DNA of 64,000 nt, from contig NZ_KV823261.1 of the NCBI RefSeq assembly GCF_001815905.1, positions 1-64,000 on the forward strand, in the 5' to 3' direction. Of this stretch, positions 1-8,839 are shown piece after piece (within the stretch, counting starts at the first letter, position 1; each line of letters begins with the position of its first letter). Made by a program: the position numbers and the translations under genes. The notes under the pieces were generated by a model. That model was not told where the DNA came from. It worked only from the letters and a program-made list of their open reading frames with translations, and did no database searches. The DNA comes from Brevibacterium sp. HMSC07C04. GTDB lineage: Bacteria > Actinomycetota > Actinomycetes > Actinomycetales > Brevibacteriaceae.

Positions 1-37
1 GGTGAGGGCCGCAGACTGGGTGTCTGCGGCCCTCACC
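1..37 (-). terminator. Intrinsic terminator of the NlpC/P60 gene
   Basis: A perfect 16-bp inverted repeat (1-16 and 22-37) with a 5-base loop lies 39 bases beyond the stop codon of the leftward NlpC/P60 gene. A gene entering from the left edge could share it. The U-tract cannot be judged because the window ends here. Confidence 0.75.
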
Positions 38-76
38 TGTGGCTGTGATGTCGTCAGCTGAGCTGGCGCGTGCGCA

Positions 77-1168
77 TCAGATGTAGCGGATGAACTTCGC
101 TCCGCGTTTGACCATCCAGTTGTAGCTGCGCTCGGATGTGCCGGTGCGGCGTGAACCGGCGTCGATCATCTTGCCCTTCTTGTCAGACACGATGCCGACG
201 TGGCCGGGTGTCCAGATGATGTCGCCAGGCTTGGCTTCGGACGCCTTGACCACCTTGCCCGCACTGCGCTGAGCACCAGACACGCGTGGGATGTTGATTC
301 CGTTCTGGCGGTACACGTGCTGGGTGAACCCTGAGCAGTCCCAGCCCTTTGTGGGGCTGGTGCCGCCCCACACGTAGCGGGTTCCGATGCCATTGCGCGC
401 ATGTTTGATGATGTTCTTGCGCAGTTGGGCTTCGGAAAGGTTTGTCGACTTCTTGGCCTTCGGAGCCTTCTTCTTGGCCTTCGGCTTCGGTTTGGGGGCC
501 GATTTCTTCTTGGTCTTGGGCTTAGGTGCTGGTGAGGGCGCCTGCGTCGACGGCGAGGGAGCCTGTGTTGACGGTGTCGGCCGCGGAGCTTGCTTTGATG
601 GTGATTCCGAAGGTGCCTGTGAAGTGCTGGGCTTCGGTGAGGGTTCAGAGCTCTGTTCCGGCGCGCTTTCGGCGGTGCCGCCGGGAGCGGGCTTCGGTGC
701 GGGCGCTGCGGTCTCCTTGCGGCCGCCCTGGAAGTCTTGGGTGACGGAGCCGTCTTCGTGAACGACGGGAGCGTCGACCGGGTAGCCCCAGGAGCTGTCC
801 TCGAAGCCGTTGGCGCGGTACTGCTTCCACATCTCGTCAACAACCGGCTGGGCACCCGTCACCGGCGAGAAGAACAGTGCACCTTTTGCAAAGGCCTGAT
901 AGCAGCCGTTGTGCTTGATAGTGCACTTGACTTCGCTGGTTGGCTTGCCGAGCAGCTGAGCGTGCTGCTTGGCTGCGGCACTCATCTGCGCCGGTCCGGC
1001 TTCTTCTGATTCAGTTTCTATCTGCGTACCACCCAGGCTGCTGGCCTCGCCAGTGTCTCCCTGGGAAGTAGCGGGGGCAGCGCTGACCGCGGGAGCGGAT
1101 GCGATGCCCGTGCCGAATAGCATGACGGCCGCTGTTGCGGCGACCGTCACTTTATTCAAAAGAGACAT
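77..1168 (-). CDS. Secreted NlpC/P60 cell-wall peptidase with LGFP-like repeat
   Basis: 363 aa. Residues 1-30 form a Sec signal peptide ending in an AxA-like site. Residues about 78-149 resemble an LGFP wall-associated repeat (GALFFSPVTGA, then SWGYPVDAP). A Pro/Ser-rich stretch runs into a very Lys-rich linker (about 150-245). The NlpC/P60 cysteine peptidase domain occupies about 250-363. The catalytic Cys is 278 in DCSGF and the His is 323 in GHVGI; the third polar position appears to be Asp336 (MIDAG). Family members cleave peptidoglycan stem peptides, usually D-Glu to meso-DAP or Lys. The basic linker probably binds wall polymers. It is a single-gene unit with its own terminator; the promoter should lie in 1170-1270, where a TATTAT-like -10 is visible on the minus strand. 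The cell-wall hydrolase role is an inference from the family. Confidence 0.9.
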   Translation of the reverse strand: MSLLNKVTVAATAAVMLFGTGIASAPAVSAAPATSQGDTGEASSLGGTQIETESEEAGPAQMSAAAKQHAQLLGKPTSEVKCTIKHNGCYQAFAKGALFFSPVTGAQPVVDEMWKQYRANGFEDSSWGYPVDAPVVHEDGSVTQDFQGGRKETAAPAPKPAPGGTAESAPEQSSEPSPKPSTSQAPSESPSKQAPRPTPSTQAPSPSTQAPSPAPKPKTKKKSAPKPKPKAKKKAPKAKKSTNLSEAQLRKNIIKHARNGIGTRYVWGGTSPTKGWDCSGFTQHVYRQNGINIPRVSGAQRSAGKVVKASEAKPGDIIWTPGHVGIVSDKKGKMIDAGSRRTGTSERSYNWMVKRGAKFIRYI

Positions 1169-1342
1169 GTTTCCCCGTATAAAACTAACGGCCCGACTCG
1201 AAGGAGGAAGAAGGTCGAAGCCTAGGCTGTTCAGTTCGAAAAACCATAATATGACAAAACTGCAACATTGTCACAATGACTTTATGAAACTGTCGGCGTG
1301 TCGACTTGAACTGCGCTGAAGGTCTGGAAGTTTTCGCTGGTC

Positions 1343-1501
1343 GTGGCGGGTTTGATCGTGTTGGGGTTTGTGGTGAAACCTCTTCGTAATCTTTTTGTGA
1401 ACATGCTGCTGGCGGGTGTGTGGACCCTGCTTGGCTGGGCGGTCTGCACTGGCCCCGCTGGAGCGATTTGCATACGCGCACAGGGTGCTCTAGAGTTATG
1501 A
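1343..1501 (+). CDS. Possible short membrane peptide (doubtful)
   Basis: The frame is open from a TGA just before 1313 to the TGA at 1499-1501 and encodes an unusually hydrophobic peptide, about 52 aa from GTG 1343, with two putative membrane spans separated by KPLRN. No good Shine-Dalgarno site is visible, many codons end in T unlike the neighbours, and the 3' end overlaps the tRNA-Asn promoter. It could be a real small membrane protein, a gene remnant or chance. The rest of 1169-1524 contains the promoter regions of the flanking genes and nothing else I recognise. Confidence 0.2.
   Translation: MAGLIVLGFVVKPLRNLFVNMLLAGVWTLLGWAVCTGPAGAICIRAQGALEL
1468..1496 (+). promoter_or_regulatory. tRNA-Asn promoter
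   Basis: TTGCAT (1468-1473) and TAGAGT (1491-1496) are separated by exactly 17 bases. Transcription would start near 1503, about 20 bases before the mature tRNA-Asn. Confidence 0.65.
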
Positions 1502-1524
1502 CTCGTGCTCGTGATGAGCACTAT

Positions 1525-1597
1525 TCCTCCGTAGCTCAGTTGGCAGAGCATTCGACTGTTAATCGAAGGGTCGCTGGTTCGAGCCCAGCCGGAGGAG
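1525..1597 (+). tRNA. tRNA-Asn (GTT)
   Basis: A complete 73-nt cloverleaf with acceptor stem 1525-1531/1590-1596, a GCTC D-stem, anticodon GTT at 1558-1560 and a GGTTCGAGCC T-arm. The 3' CCA is not encoded. A strong hairpin follows at 1604. Confidence 0.97.
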
Positions 1598-1603
1598 CGC
1601 ATC

Positions 1604-1640
1604 AGCCCCGATCATCTGATCGGGGCTTTCTCGTCTTATC
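1604..1640 (+). terminator. tRNA-Asn terminator
   Basis: A perfect 11-bp stem (1604-1614/1617-1627) is followed by a T-rich tract, 7 bases after the tRNA. Confidence 0.85.
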
Positions 1641-1702
1641 TTTTCCGTGCCGTCCTGCGGTTCTTTGTGCTGGCGAACGGCTTGACGCTGTACAGTGCTG
1701 GA

Positions 1703-2596
1703 GTGAACATTTGGGCAGCCTTGGGGTTTGCGCTGGTATCTGCGGTAGGACTTGCGATCGGAGCGGCTGTGCAGCACTCCGGAGTAACCACTTCGCATGA
1801 GTCGGAGCGCTTCGGCGTTCGCTCTTTTTTTCGGCTGTTCACATCGCCCAGGTGGCTGCTGGGCACTGCAGTCATGGGGATCGCCGTCACCGCCGGGGTG
1901 CTGTCGCTTGCTCTTGCTCCTGTGATGGTCGTTCAGCCGGTTGGCGCGATCTCTCTCGCCGTCTCCGTTCTCATAGCCCGCTTTGCTCGTGGCCTTATAT
2001 TCAAGCGACGGGTCTACACCGCTGTTCTCCTCTGCTTTGTCGGCGTTGCCGGTTTTGTCGGCGTATCGTCGCTTTTTGCAGTGTCTCGGGTCAGGTACGG
2101 CACGGAGGCTCTTCCGATGGCGTGGGTGTCAGCTGCGCTTCTTGTGATCACTGTGATTGGTCGTCTTGTCCTGCGCCGACCACAGCAGCTTTTCAATGTG
2201 GTCAGCGCAGCCGTGCTGTTTGCCTGTGTGGCAAGCAACACGCATGTCTGCGCGGCCCAGTTTCTTGCCGGAGGGCTGCCTGCCATCACCTGGGTCAACC
2301 TCGCAAGCGTGGCCGCATGCGGTGGAGTAGGGGCATGGTTCGTCCAGGCAGCGTATGCGTCGGGTCCGCCTGAAATAGTCATTGCAGGGCTTACGGTGAT
2401 TGACCCGATCGTTGCGGTTATCCTCGGCGCTGCTGTCCTCGATGAGGCCGCTGCTGCACCTGCGTGGGTTCCTGTGATCATGGTTGCGGCGGGGCTGGTA
2501 GCGTGCTTGGGAGTTATCGTCCTAGCCCGGTTCCACCCTGATGTGCTGGAGCGCCGAGCGCGCGACGGCAACATCCCGTCCCCGACCACACAGTGA
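1703..2596 (+). CDS. DMT-superfamily (EamA-like) membrane transporter
   Basis: About 297 aa with roughly ten hydrophobic segments and no large soluble domain. The layout fits the drug/metabolite transporter superfamily of EamA-like permeases; the substrate is unknown. GTG 1703 gives the typical family N-terminus (NIWAALGFALVSAVGL). A TACAGT hexamer at 1691-1696 lies six bases upstream, so a leaderless mRNA is plausible. An in-frame GTG at 1667 would add 12 residues. The stop codon overlaps the start of the following glycosyltransferase (GTGA), so the two are co-translated. This pairing suggests export of, or an accessory role for, a glycolipid or glycan precursor, which is an inference. Confidence 0.8.
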   Translation: MNIWAALGFALVSAVGLAIGAAVQHSGVTTSHESERFGVRSFFRLFTSPRWLLGTAVMGIAVTAGVLSLALAPVMVVQPVGAISLAVSVLIARFARGLIFKRRVYTAVLLCFVGVAGFVGVSSLFAVSRVRYGTEALPMAWVSAALLVITVIGRLVLRRPQQLFNVVSAAVLFACVASNTHVCAAQFLAGGLPAITWVNLASVAACGGVGAWFVQAAYASGPPEIVIAGLTVIDPIVAVILGAAVLDEAAAAPAWVPVIMVAAGLVACLGVIVLARFHPDVLERRARDGNIPSPTTQ

Positions 2597-3768
2597 ACAT
2601 GAACCGTCCCCTCACAATCGTCATCCCCGCCGAAACGTACGCTCCGGAAGTCAACGGTGCTGCAACATTTGCCCAGCAGCTGGCCCAAGGGCTGGCCGGG
2701 CGCGGTCACAGCGTCCACGTCATCTGCCCCTCACCAAGCGGCATGGCCTACCATCAGGCGGATGAACGCGGGGTGGAAGTTCACTACATCAAATCTCGGC
2801 GCTGGCCGCTTCACCCCACGTGGATGATCTGCATGCCGTGGAACGTCGCTCCTGCTTTTGACCGGCTCATCGATCAGATCCAGCCTGACATCATCCACAC
2901 TCAGGCACATTTCGTCATCGGTCGGCGAGCGTTCACTGCTGCCCGCCGGCGCCGGATTCCCATTGTCGGAACCAACCACTTCATGCCGCAGAACGTTGTG
3001 CCGTATGTCACCGCTCCCTCCGCAGTCGTTGCCGCGGCAGAGAAAGCGGCGTGGTGGGATCTGAAAAAGCAGTATCAGTCTGCCGACTACATCACGGTTC
3101 CCACTCAGCTGGCCGCGGACCTTCTCCACGAACACGGCTTTGACGCCCCTATTCGCGCCGTTTCATGCGGAATCGATTTGTCTCATTTTCATCCTGGCCA
3201 GCCGGCAGACGATGGCAGCAGCGCATCGCCGACCGTTCTCTTCGTCGGTCGGCTGTCGGCTGAGAAGCACATCGAGGACATTCTCGAGGCAATCGCCAAA
3301 ACTGATCCGAAACTCGGCCTGTGCGCCGAGATCATCGGTTCTGGCGAACAGGAAAAGATTCTCGCGGACCTGTCTGATGAGCTCGGAATAGCCGACCGCG
3401 TGGTTCTGCGGGGAAAAGTGAGCGATGCCCAGCTTGTGGCCGCTTATCAGAGGGCTGATGTCTTCTGTATGCCCTCAACCGCTGAACTGCAGTCGATTGC
3501 GACGCTGGAGGCCTTGGCGACGGGTGTTCCCGTCGTTCTTGCCGACGCAGTGGCCCTTCCACACCTGTGCGAGGACGGTGTCAACGGCAGGCTTATTCCT
3601 CCGCGGGATACCGACGGCTACGCTCAGGCCTTCACGGAGATTGCAACGGCATCAGCTCAAGCGCGACAAAGAATGAGCGAAGCGGCCCAGGCGATTGCAG
3701 CTCGTCACGACATTTCAGCGACCCTCGACAGCTTTGAAGAGATCTACTTCGGTCTCCTCGGAAACTGA
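2593..3768 (+). CDS. GT4-family glycosyltransferase (MgtA/PimB-like)
   Basis: 391 aa from GTG 2593, or 389 aa from ATG 2599. It has the two-Rossmann GT-B fold of family GT4. The N-terminal acceptor half begins TIVIPAETYAPEVNGAA. The C-terminal nucleotide-sugar half has LFVGRLSAEKHIEDILEA, a GSG loop, and the retaining EX7E motif in TAELQSIATLEAL. The closest described types are actinobacterial glycolipid enzymes such as MgtA (glycosyl-diacylglycerol synthesis) and PimB. It is cytosolic or peripheral to the membrane. It is translationally coupled to the DMT transporter upstream. The sugar and acceptor cannot be set from sequence alone. Confidence 0.85.
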   Translation: MNMNRPLTIVIPAETYAPEVNGAATFAQQLAQGLAGRGHSVHVICPSPSGMAYHQADERGVEVHYIKSRRWPLHPTWMICMPWNVAPAFDRLIDQIQPDIIHTQAHFVIGRRAFTAARRRRIPIVGTNHFMPQNVVPYVTAPSAVVAAAEKAAWWDLKKQYQSADYITVPTQLAADLLHEHGFDAPIRAVSCGIDLSHFHPGQPADDGSSASPTVLFVGRLSAEKHIEDILEAIAKTDPKLGLCAEIIGSGEQEKILADLSDELGIADRVVLRGKVSDAQLVAAYQRADVFCMPSTAELQSIATLEALATGVPVVLADAVALPHLCEDGVNGRLIPPRDTDGYAQAFTEIATASAQARQRMSEAAQAIAARHDISATLDSFEEIYFGLLGN

Positions 3769-3831
3769 GTTCCACCTCGGCGGCTGAAGACCATTGATTT
3801 TGAAGCAGACGATAGAAAGGCAGCACACAGC

Positions 3832-5310
3832 GTGAAGCCCGGAAAGCTGACACAGCAGCAGAAGCAGATTCTGTCAGTTGTGCTCATCCCGGTTTTCATG
3901 TCTCTGCTGAGCGTATCGATCGTCAACGTCGTTCTGCCGGCCATCGGCCGGGATCTTAACGCCCCGTCATCGGCACTCCAGTGGGTGCTGTCGGGCTACA
4001 CGCTGTCTTTCGGCGTGCTTCTGGTTGCGGCCGGGCGTGCCGGTGACGTCTACGGTCGCGGCAGGCTGTTCGTCATCGGCGCGATTCTCTTCGGTGCGGC
4101 GTCGCTCCTAGCGGGTTTAGCGCCCAATGAAGTCGTACTCAACATCGCCCGCATTTCTATGGGCTTCGGATCGGGTCTGCTCAATCCGCAGACCGTCGGC
4201 CTTATCCAACAGTACTTTTCCGGTGCTGAGCGCGGTCGCGCATTCGGCTATTTCGGTTCGACGGTGGGCATTTCAGTGGCGATCGGCCCTGTGCTCGGCG
4301 GTGTGTTCATGGCCGGGTTCGGAGACAGCTGGGGTTGGAGGGCCTCATTCCTCATCAATGTGCCCTTTGCCCTCATCGCCGCTGCTGCGGCGCTCCGGCT
4401 GTTTCCGGACAGCGCGTGGAAGGGCACCCCGGAGACTGGGCGGGCGGCTGATCGCAGACAGTCCCGAGCCGATATGGACCCCGTCGGCACAGTCCTCTTT
4501 GCTCTGGCGATCCTGCTGGTCATGCTTCCCTTCATGGAAAGGGAGCTCGGAGCGTGGGTCTTCTCCCTTGTCGTCGTCGGCGTCGCGCTCATCGTGGTGT
4601 GGGCTTTCTGGGAGAAGCGATACAAGACCAGGGGTCGCGAGCCGATGGTTGATCTCAGCCTGTTCAAAATCCCAAGCTTCGCCAACGGCTCGCTGCTCAT
4701 CGGTCTGTACTTCATGGGGACGACCAGCGTGTGGGTGGTGTCGGCCGTCTTCCTCCAGGGCGGCCATGACTTCTCGCCCCTCCACGCTGGACTCATCGGG
4801 CTGCCTGGTGCGCTTGGAACCATCTGGACTTCCGCCTGGGCGGGCCGCAAGGTTCTCGCCTACGGCCGGAGCTTGGTTCTTTGGGGCATGGTGATCGCCA
4901 TTGCCTCGATTGCCGGTTCGATCGGTGTTGTGCTGCTGGCCGATGCGGGTGGGCTGAGCATCTGGTGGCTCATGCTCCCTCTGTCCGTGCTGGGTGCAGC
5001 ACAGGGCTGCATTGTCAGCCCGAATCAGACTCTGACCCTGCTCGAGGTGCCGGTGCGGGATTCCGGTGCCGCCGGCGGGGTTCTGCAGACCGGTCAGCGG
5101 GTGGGCACGGCGGTCGGCATTGCGGCTATCACCGGAATACTGTTCACGGTCGAAGCAGCTTCGGGCTGGAATACCGCCTTCATCACTGCTTTCACGGTCA
5201 TCGGAATCGTCATGAGTGCTGCTGCCGCAGTGGCTGTGTGGGACGTGGTCGTGTCTGGCCGAAACGGCGGCAATCAGACCCCCGGTCGGCAGACGGTGCC
5301 CTCCAGCTGA
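3832..5310 (+). CDS. MFS drug:H+ antiporter, DHA2-type
   Basis: 492 aa beginning at GTG 3832, with about 14 predicted membrane segments, the number typical of the DHA2 (EmrB/QacA-like) group. Motif A is visible as GRAGDVYGRGRLFVIGA in the TM2-TM3 loop. A motif C-like stretch (GPVLGGVF) sits in TM5. A charged cytoplasmic insert lies in the middle (about 200-220). It is probably a proton-driven exporter of cationic or amphipathic compounds. It starts 63 bases after the glycosyltransferase, so it may be co-transcribed. No adjacent regulator suggests an inducer. Confidence 0.87.
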   Translation: MKPGKLTQQQKQILSVVLIPVFMSLLSVSIVNVVLPAIGRDLNAPSSALQWVLSGYTLSFGVLLVAAGRAGDVYGRGRLFVIGAILFGAASLLAGLAPNEVVLNIARISMGFGSGLLNPQTVGLIQQYFSGAERGRAFGYFGSTVGISVAIGPVLGGVFMAGFGDSWGWRASFLINVPFALIAAAAALRLFPDSAWKGTPETGRAADRRQSRADMDPVGTVLFALAILLVMLPFMERELGAWVFSLVVVGVALIVVWAFWEKRYKTRGREPMVDLSLFKIPSFANGSLLIGLYFMGTTSVWVVSAVFLQGGHDFSPLHAGLIGLPGALGTIWTSAWAGRKVLAYGRSLVLWGMVIAIASIAGSIGVVLLADAGGLSIWWLMLPLSVLGAAQGCIVSPNQTLTLLEVPVRDSGAAGGVLQTGQRVGTAVGIAAITGILFTVEAASGWNTAFITAFTVIGIVMSAAAAVAVWDVVVSGRNGGNQTPGRQTVPSS

Positions 5311-5411
5311 ACCCTGCATGAGGACTCCGCCCGCATAAGATTTGTCTGATTGCGGCAGCGTGAATATGAGACACTTGCAGCGCCCGCAAAAGGAAAAGGG
5401 GAGTAACCTCA

Positions 5412-6656
5412 GTGTCAAACGACGTCAGCGCCGGCGAACGACCGGATCTTGAGGAGCTTGTGCGCTCCGGGGGAGTGCGCTCACTCTTTTCACCCGTCGT
5501 TGATGTCATCACAGGCACCGATGCCGGGTACCGCGTAAGCCACTGCGCACAGACAGATGGCAAGCCGATCAGCTCCCAGGAACTGCGCCGAGCGGTTCGT
5601 GCCTCGCACATGGTCGGTGACATCGATTCCTCAATTCGCGAGCAGACTCTCCGAGACGCAGAAACCGCGGGGCTTGCTTCTCACACACGGCTGTTCGTCA
5701 ATTCCGAGCCCGAATCGCTCGTCACTCTTGAGGACCGCAGTGACCGCGATGCGCGGATCATTCTGCAGCTTGGACCTTCGAGCATTGCGGCTCAGCCCGG
5801 AACGGTGCTGCGCTCTGTGCGATCTGCGCGCCAGCTGGGCTGGTCAATCGGAATATCGGGTGTCGGCCTCGATTTGGCGACGACCGCGTATCTGCCTCTG
5901 GTCAATCCCGCTGTTGTCGCTCTCCACCCAGACGTGCTCAGAATCGAAGACAAAGAGCACTTGGCGAAGCTCAACGTTCTCCTTCGCGCGCACGCCGAAC
6001 GCACCGGAGCTGTTGTTGTGGCAGAAGGCGTTGATTCAGACGACGACCTCATGATGGTCAATGCGCTCGGTGCACGATTCGCTACGGGGGAGCTGTATGC
6101 GTCTCCCACAGAGCGGCCGAACCCGGTGAACATTCCGCCCGAAGATGCGATGTCGGTCCACAGCACCCGCAATAAGCAGATTCAGGGCACCCCGTACTCG
6201 ATTGCGCTGGGCCTGCAGGCTGATCCGCTGCTTGTCGACTATGACTTCATGATCGAACACATGGTGCAGCTGCTGGAGCGCGCTTCGGCGGTGGGTTCGT
6301 CTGCGATCGTCGTGGGTGTCTTCGGGGAAGAGGATCAGCTGCCCGAGAAGGTTGACAGCGCCTACCGCACTGTAGGCAGGACAGCGGGGCTGGCCGCTGT
6401 CCTGTCGGGTGGCTTCGATGAAGCGCCCATGCCAACCGTTCGGTCCGGCCCGGTGGATCATTCCGATGCTCTGCGTGACGAGTACGCGGTGATCGTCATC
6501 GGGCCCGACTGGTCGAGTATGGTCAGCGCACACCGTCGCAATGAACTCGGTGCTGACGGTCGGCGTGAATTCGACCTGTTCATCACTACAGAGCGCTACG
6601 CCAGCGTTGATGCTGCGCGCTCGGTGCTTTCGCGCATTCGCCTGCAGAAACGCTAG
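5412..6656 (+). CDS. Degenerate EAL domain plus DICT sensory domain protein
   Basis: 414 aa; GTG start with GGGGAG nine bases upstream. Residues about 20-237 align in outline with an EAL c-di-GMP phosphodiesterase: FVNSEP in place of the VNxS strand, a VAEGVDS strand, and a closing GELYASPTE. The catalytic residues look replaced: the EAL signature is absent (DAGYRVSHC at that place), DDFGTG becomes GVGLDLA, and the KID lysine is missing. Residues about 266-412 match the DICT domain found with diguanylate cyclases, phosphodiesterases and two-component proteins. It is therefore more likely a c-di-GMP- or ligand-responsive regulator than an enzyme. It is cytosolic with no membrane segment, and monocistronic. 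Confidence 0.75.
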   Translation: MSNDVSAGERPDLEELVRSGGVRSLFSPVVDVITGTDAGYRVSHCAQTDGKPISSQELRRAVRASHMVGDIDSSIREQTLRDAETAGLASHTRLFVNSEPESLVTLEDRSDRDARIILQLGPSSIAAQPGTVLRSVRSARQLGWSIGISGVGLDLATTAYLPLVNPAVVALHPDVLRIEDKEHLAKLNVLLRAHAERTGAVVVAEGVDSDDDLMMVNALGARFATGELYASPTERPNPVNIPPEDAMSVHSTRNKQIQGTPYSIALGLQADPLLVDYDFMIEHMVQLLERASAVGSSAIVVGVFGEEDQLPEKVDSAYRTVGRTAGLAAVLSGGFDEAPMPTVRSGPVDHSDALRDEYAVIVIGPDWSSMVSAHRRNELGADGRREFDLFITTERYASVDAARSVLSRIRLQKR

Positions 6657-6668
6657 AAGAGCACACGG

Positions 6669-6715
6669 CCGCCTGACCCCATCGGCCAAGAGGCAGAACC
6701 GATGGAGTCAGACGG
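6669..6715. terminator. Imperfect bidirectional hairpin
   Basis: Arms 6669-6685 and 6699-6715 pair over 15 bp with two mismatches, between the convergent EAL-DICT and DUF3145 genes. There is no clear U-tract. Confidence 0.45.
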
Positions 6716-6740
6716 CAGAGTGCTCGGGTGAGCGCAGACT

Positions 6741-7238
6741 TCAGACGGCGCGCGACAGCCAGCGCACAGGGGCGCCTTCGCCGGCCAGCCGGAAGGCTTC
6801 GAGTTCGTCGTCCCACGCCTGGCCCAGCGCAAGAGACATTTCTGCCTGCATGCGCTCGGAATCGCCTCCGGAACGGGCCATGACAGCGCGAATGATGTCT
6901 TCGCCTACGACGATGTTGCCGTGGACGTCTGTCAGGGCATGAAAAATGCCGAGATCAGGGGTGTGGCTCCAACGTGCGCCGTCGAAGCCCGGGGATGCTT
7001 CCTCGGTGACTTCGTAGCGAACATTGGCCCACCCCTTGAGGGCAGACGCAATCTTCGCGCCGGAGCCTGCCGGTGCAGCCCAGCAGACCTCAGCGCGCAG
7101 CAAACCAGGCGCCGCCGGCTGCGGCGACCAATCGAACTTGGCTTGGGCACCAATCGCACCGCCTGCAGCCCATTCAATATGAGGGCACAGCGCACGCGGT
7201 GCGGAGTGGACGAACAGTACGCCCTGGGTGTTATTCAC
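6741..7238 (-). CDS. DUF3145 family protein
   Basis: 165 aa, the usual size for this actinobacterial family. The GTG start has an ideal AAGGAGG five bases upstream. It opens NNTQGVLFVHSAPRALCPH and contains the conserved tryptophans typical of the family (IEWAAGG, FDWSPQ, RWSHTPD). No enzyme motif, signal peptide or membrane segment is visible. In Micrococcales this family commonly sits beside fabF, as it does here with only a tRNA between. A link to fatty acid synthesis is suggested by position only. Confidence 0.82.
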   Translation of the reverse strand: MNNTQGVLFVHSAPRALCPHIEWAAGGAIGAQAKFDWSPQPAAPGLLRAEVCWAAPAGSGAKIASALKGWANVRYEVTEEASPGFDGARWSHTPDLGIFHALTDVHGNIVVGEDIIRAVMARSGGDSERMQAEMSLALGQAWDDELEAFRLAGEGAPVRWLSRAV

Positions 7239-7375
7239 TTTGCCTCCTTGATCGTTCCGAAAACGTCTTCCCCACGAATCGAAACACCAAAGAGGTTCTC
7301 AGCCATAATAGTGCAAAACGCGCAGAAGAGAAATACCGCCACAGTGCGCGCACTGCTATGCTGACCATGTTCTGA

Positions 7376-7449
<74 letters not shown>

Positions 7450-7502
7450 CTCTCATTCATATGGCCCATCACTGTGTAGCTCAACAGCAGGGCTGATGGC
7501 CA

Positions 7503-7547
7503 AAAGCTTCGGGGTGGGTATCGCAGCGATACCCACCCCGAAGCTTT
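7503..7547. terminator. Terminator between the CAT tRNA and fabF
   Basis: A perfect 22-bp inverted repeat (7503-7524/7526-7547). It can end both the rightward tRNA transcript and the leftward fab operon. Confidence 0.85.
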
Positions 7548-7560
7548 CTGCAGCTGAAAG

Positions 7561-8814
7561 TCAGACGCTCTTGAACACGACGACGGCGTTGTGGCCGCCG
7601 AAGCCGAACGAGTTTGACAGTGCGGCAATCGGCCCGTCAGGAAGTTTGGCCGGCGTGTCGCGGACGATGTTGAGGTCGATCTTCGGGTCGACGTTTTCGA
7701 TGTTGATCGTCGGCGGCGCCATGCGATTGTGCAGGGCGAGAACCGTGAAGATCGCTTCTACGGCGCCCGCGCCGCCCAGCAGGTGTCCCGTCATGGACTT
7801 CGTGCCAGTCACGAGAGCATCGTGCGTGTGTTCGCCGAGCAGAGCGTTGATTGCCAGCGATTCCGGCACATCGCCGACCGGGGTCGACGTTGCGTGGGCG
7901 TTGATGTGCTTGACCGCCTCGGGCTGGAGTCCTGCACATTCAAGAGCCTGGCGCATGGCGCGCAGGGCGTATTTGCCTTCGGGCTCGTTAGCGGTGATGT
8001 GGTGAGCATCGTTGGTGACGCCCCAGCCGCCGAGCTCTGCATAGATCTTTGCTCCCCGAGCTTCGGCGTGTTCTTTGGTTTCCAATACCAGAGCACCGGC
8101 GCCTTCGCCCATGACGAAGCCGTCGCGGTCGACGTCATAGGGGCGCGAAGCGGTTTCGGGCGAATCGGTGCGGCGTGAAAGGGCGCGCATCGATGAGAAG
8201 GCAGACATCGTGAACGGGTGAATAGCGCTTTCAGAACCGCCCGCAATCACAACGTCCGCACGGCCGGACCTGAGCACGTCAAAGGCGTGGCCGATGCTTT
8301 CGGTAGATGAAGCACAGGCAGATACGACCGTCTGCACGCCCGCGTGAGCGTGGTACTCCATGCCGATGGCGGCCGCGGGGCCGTTGGGCATGAGCATGGG
8401 GACGGTCAAAGGCATAACGCGGCGGGAGCCTTCTTCGCGCAGGGTGTCCCAGCCGTTGAGCAGGCTCCAGACGCCTCCGATGCCCGTGGCCCACGAAACG
8501 GCGAGCCGATCAGCATCGACTTCGGCTCCTTCTTCGCTAAAGCCGGCGTCATCCATTGCCTCTTTGGCGGAGATCAGTGCGAACTGGCTGGAAGGGTCGA
8601 GGCGCTTGGCCTGCACCCGTGTGAGTTTGTCTTCGACAACTGCCGGGTCAACGGCAGCTGCGAAGTTGACAGGGATGTCGTACTTGTCCTGCCAGTCGTT
8701 GTCGAGTGCTTTGACACCGGAGGTGCCAGCGAGAGCTGATTCCCATGTTTCTTCAGCGGTGCCGCCCAACGGGGAGACAGCGCCGATGCCGGTGACGACA
8801 ACTGTGGAAGTCAT
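7561..8814 (-). CDS. fabF: 3-oxoacyl-ACP synthase II (KAS II)
   Basis: 417 aa, full length. It performs the malonyl-ACP condensing step of chain elongation in type II fatty acid synthesis. The Cys-His-His triad is visible: Cys167 in VVSACASS, His307 in INAHATSTPVGD and His344 in MTGHLLGGAG. The Gly-rich C-terminal NSFGFGGHNA motif is present. ATG is preceded by GAGG at good spacing. It is the last gene of fabD-fabH-acpP-fabF, separated from acpP by a strong hairpin (8840-8873) that probably lowers its expression relative to ACP. Confidence 0.96.
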   Translation of the reverse strand: MTSTVVVTGIGAVSPLGGTAEETWESALAGTSGVKALDNDWQDKYDIPVNFAAAVDPAVVEDKLTRVQAKRLDPSSQFALISAKEAMDDAGFSEEGAEVDADRLAVSWATGIGGVWSLLNGWDTLREEGSRRVMPLTVPMLMPNGPAAAIGMEYHAHAGVQTVVSACASSTESIGHAFDVLRSGRADVVIAGGSESAIHPFTMSAFSSMRALSRRTDSPETASRPYDVDRDGFVMGEGAGALVLETKEHAEARGAKIYAELGGWGVTNDAHHITANEPEGKYALRAMRQALECAGLQPEAVKHINAHATSTPVGDVPESLAINALLGEHTHDALVTGTKSMTGHLLGGAGAVEAIFTVLALHNRMAPPTINIENVDPKIDLNIVRDTPAKLPDGPIAALSNSFGFGGHNAVVVFKSV

Positions 8815-8839
8815 GTGGTTACCTCGTCGAATCTTGGGG

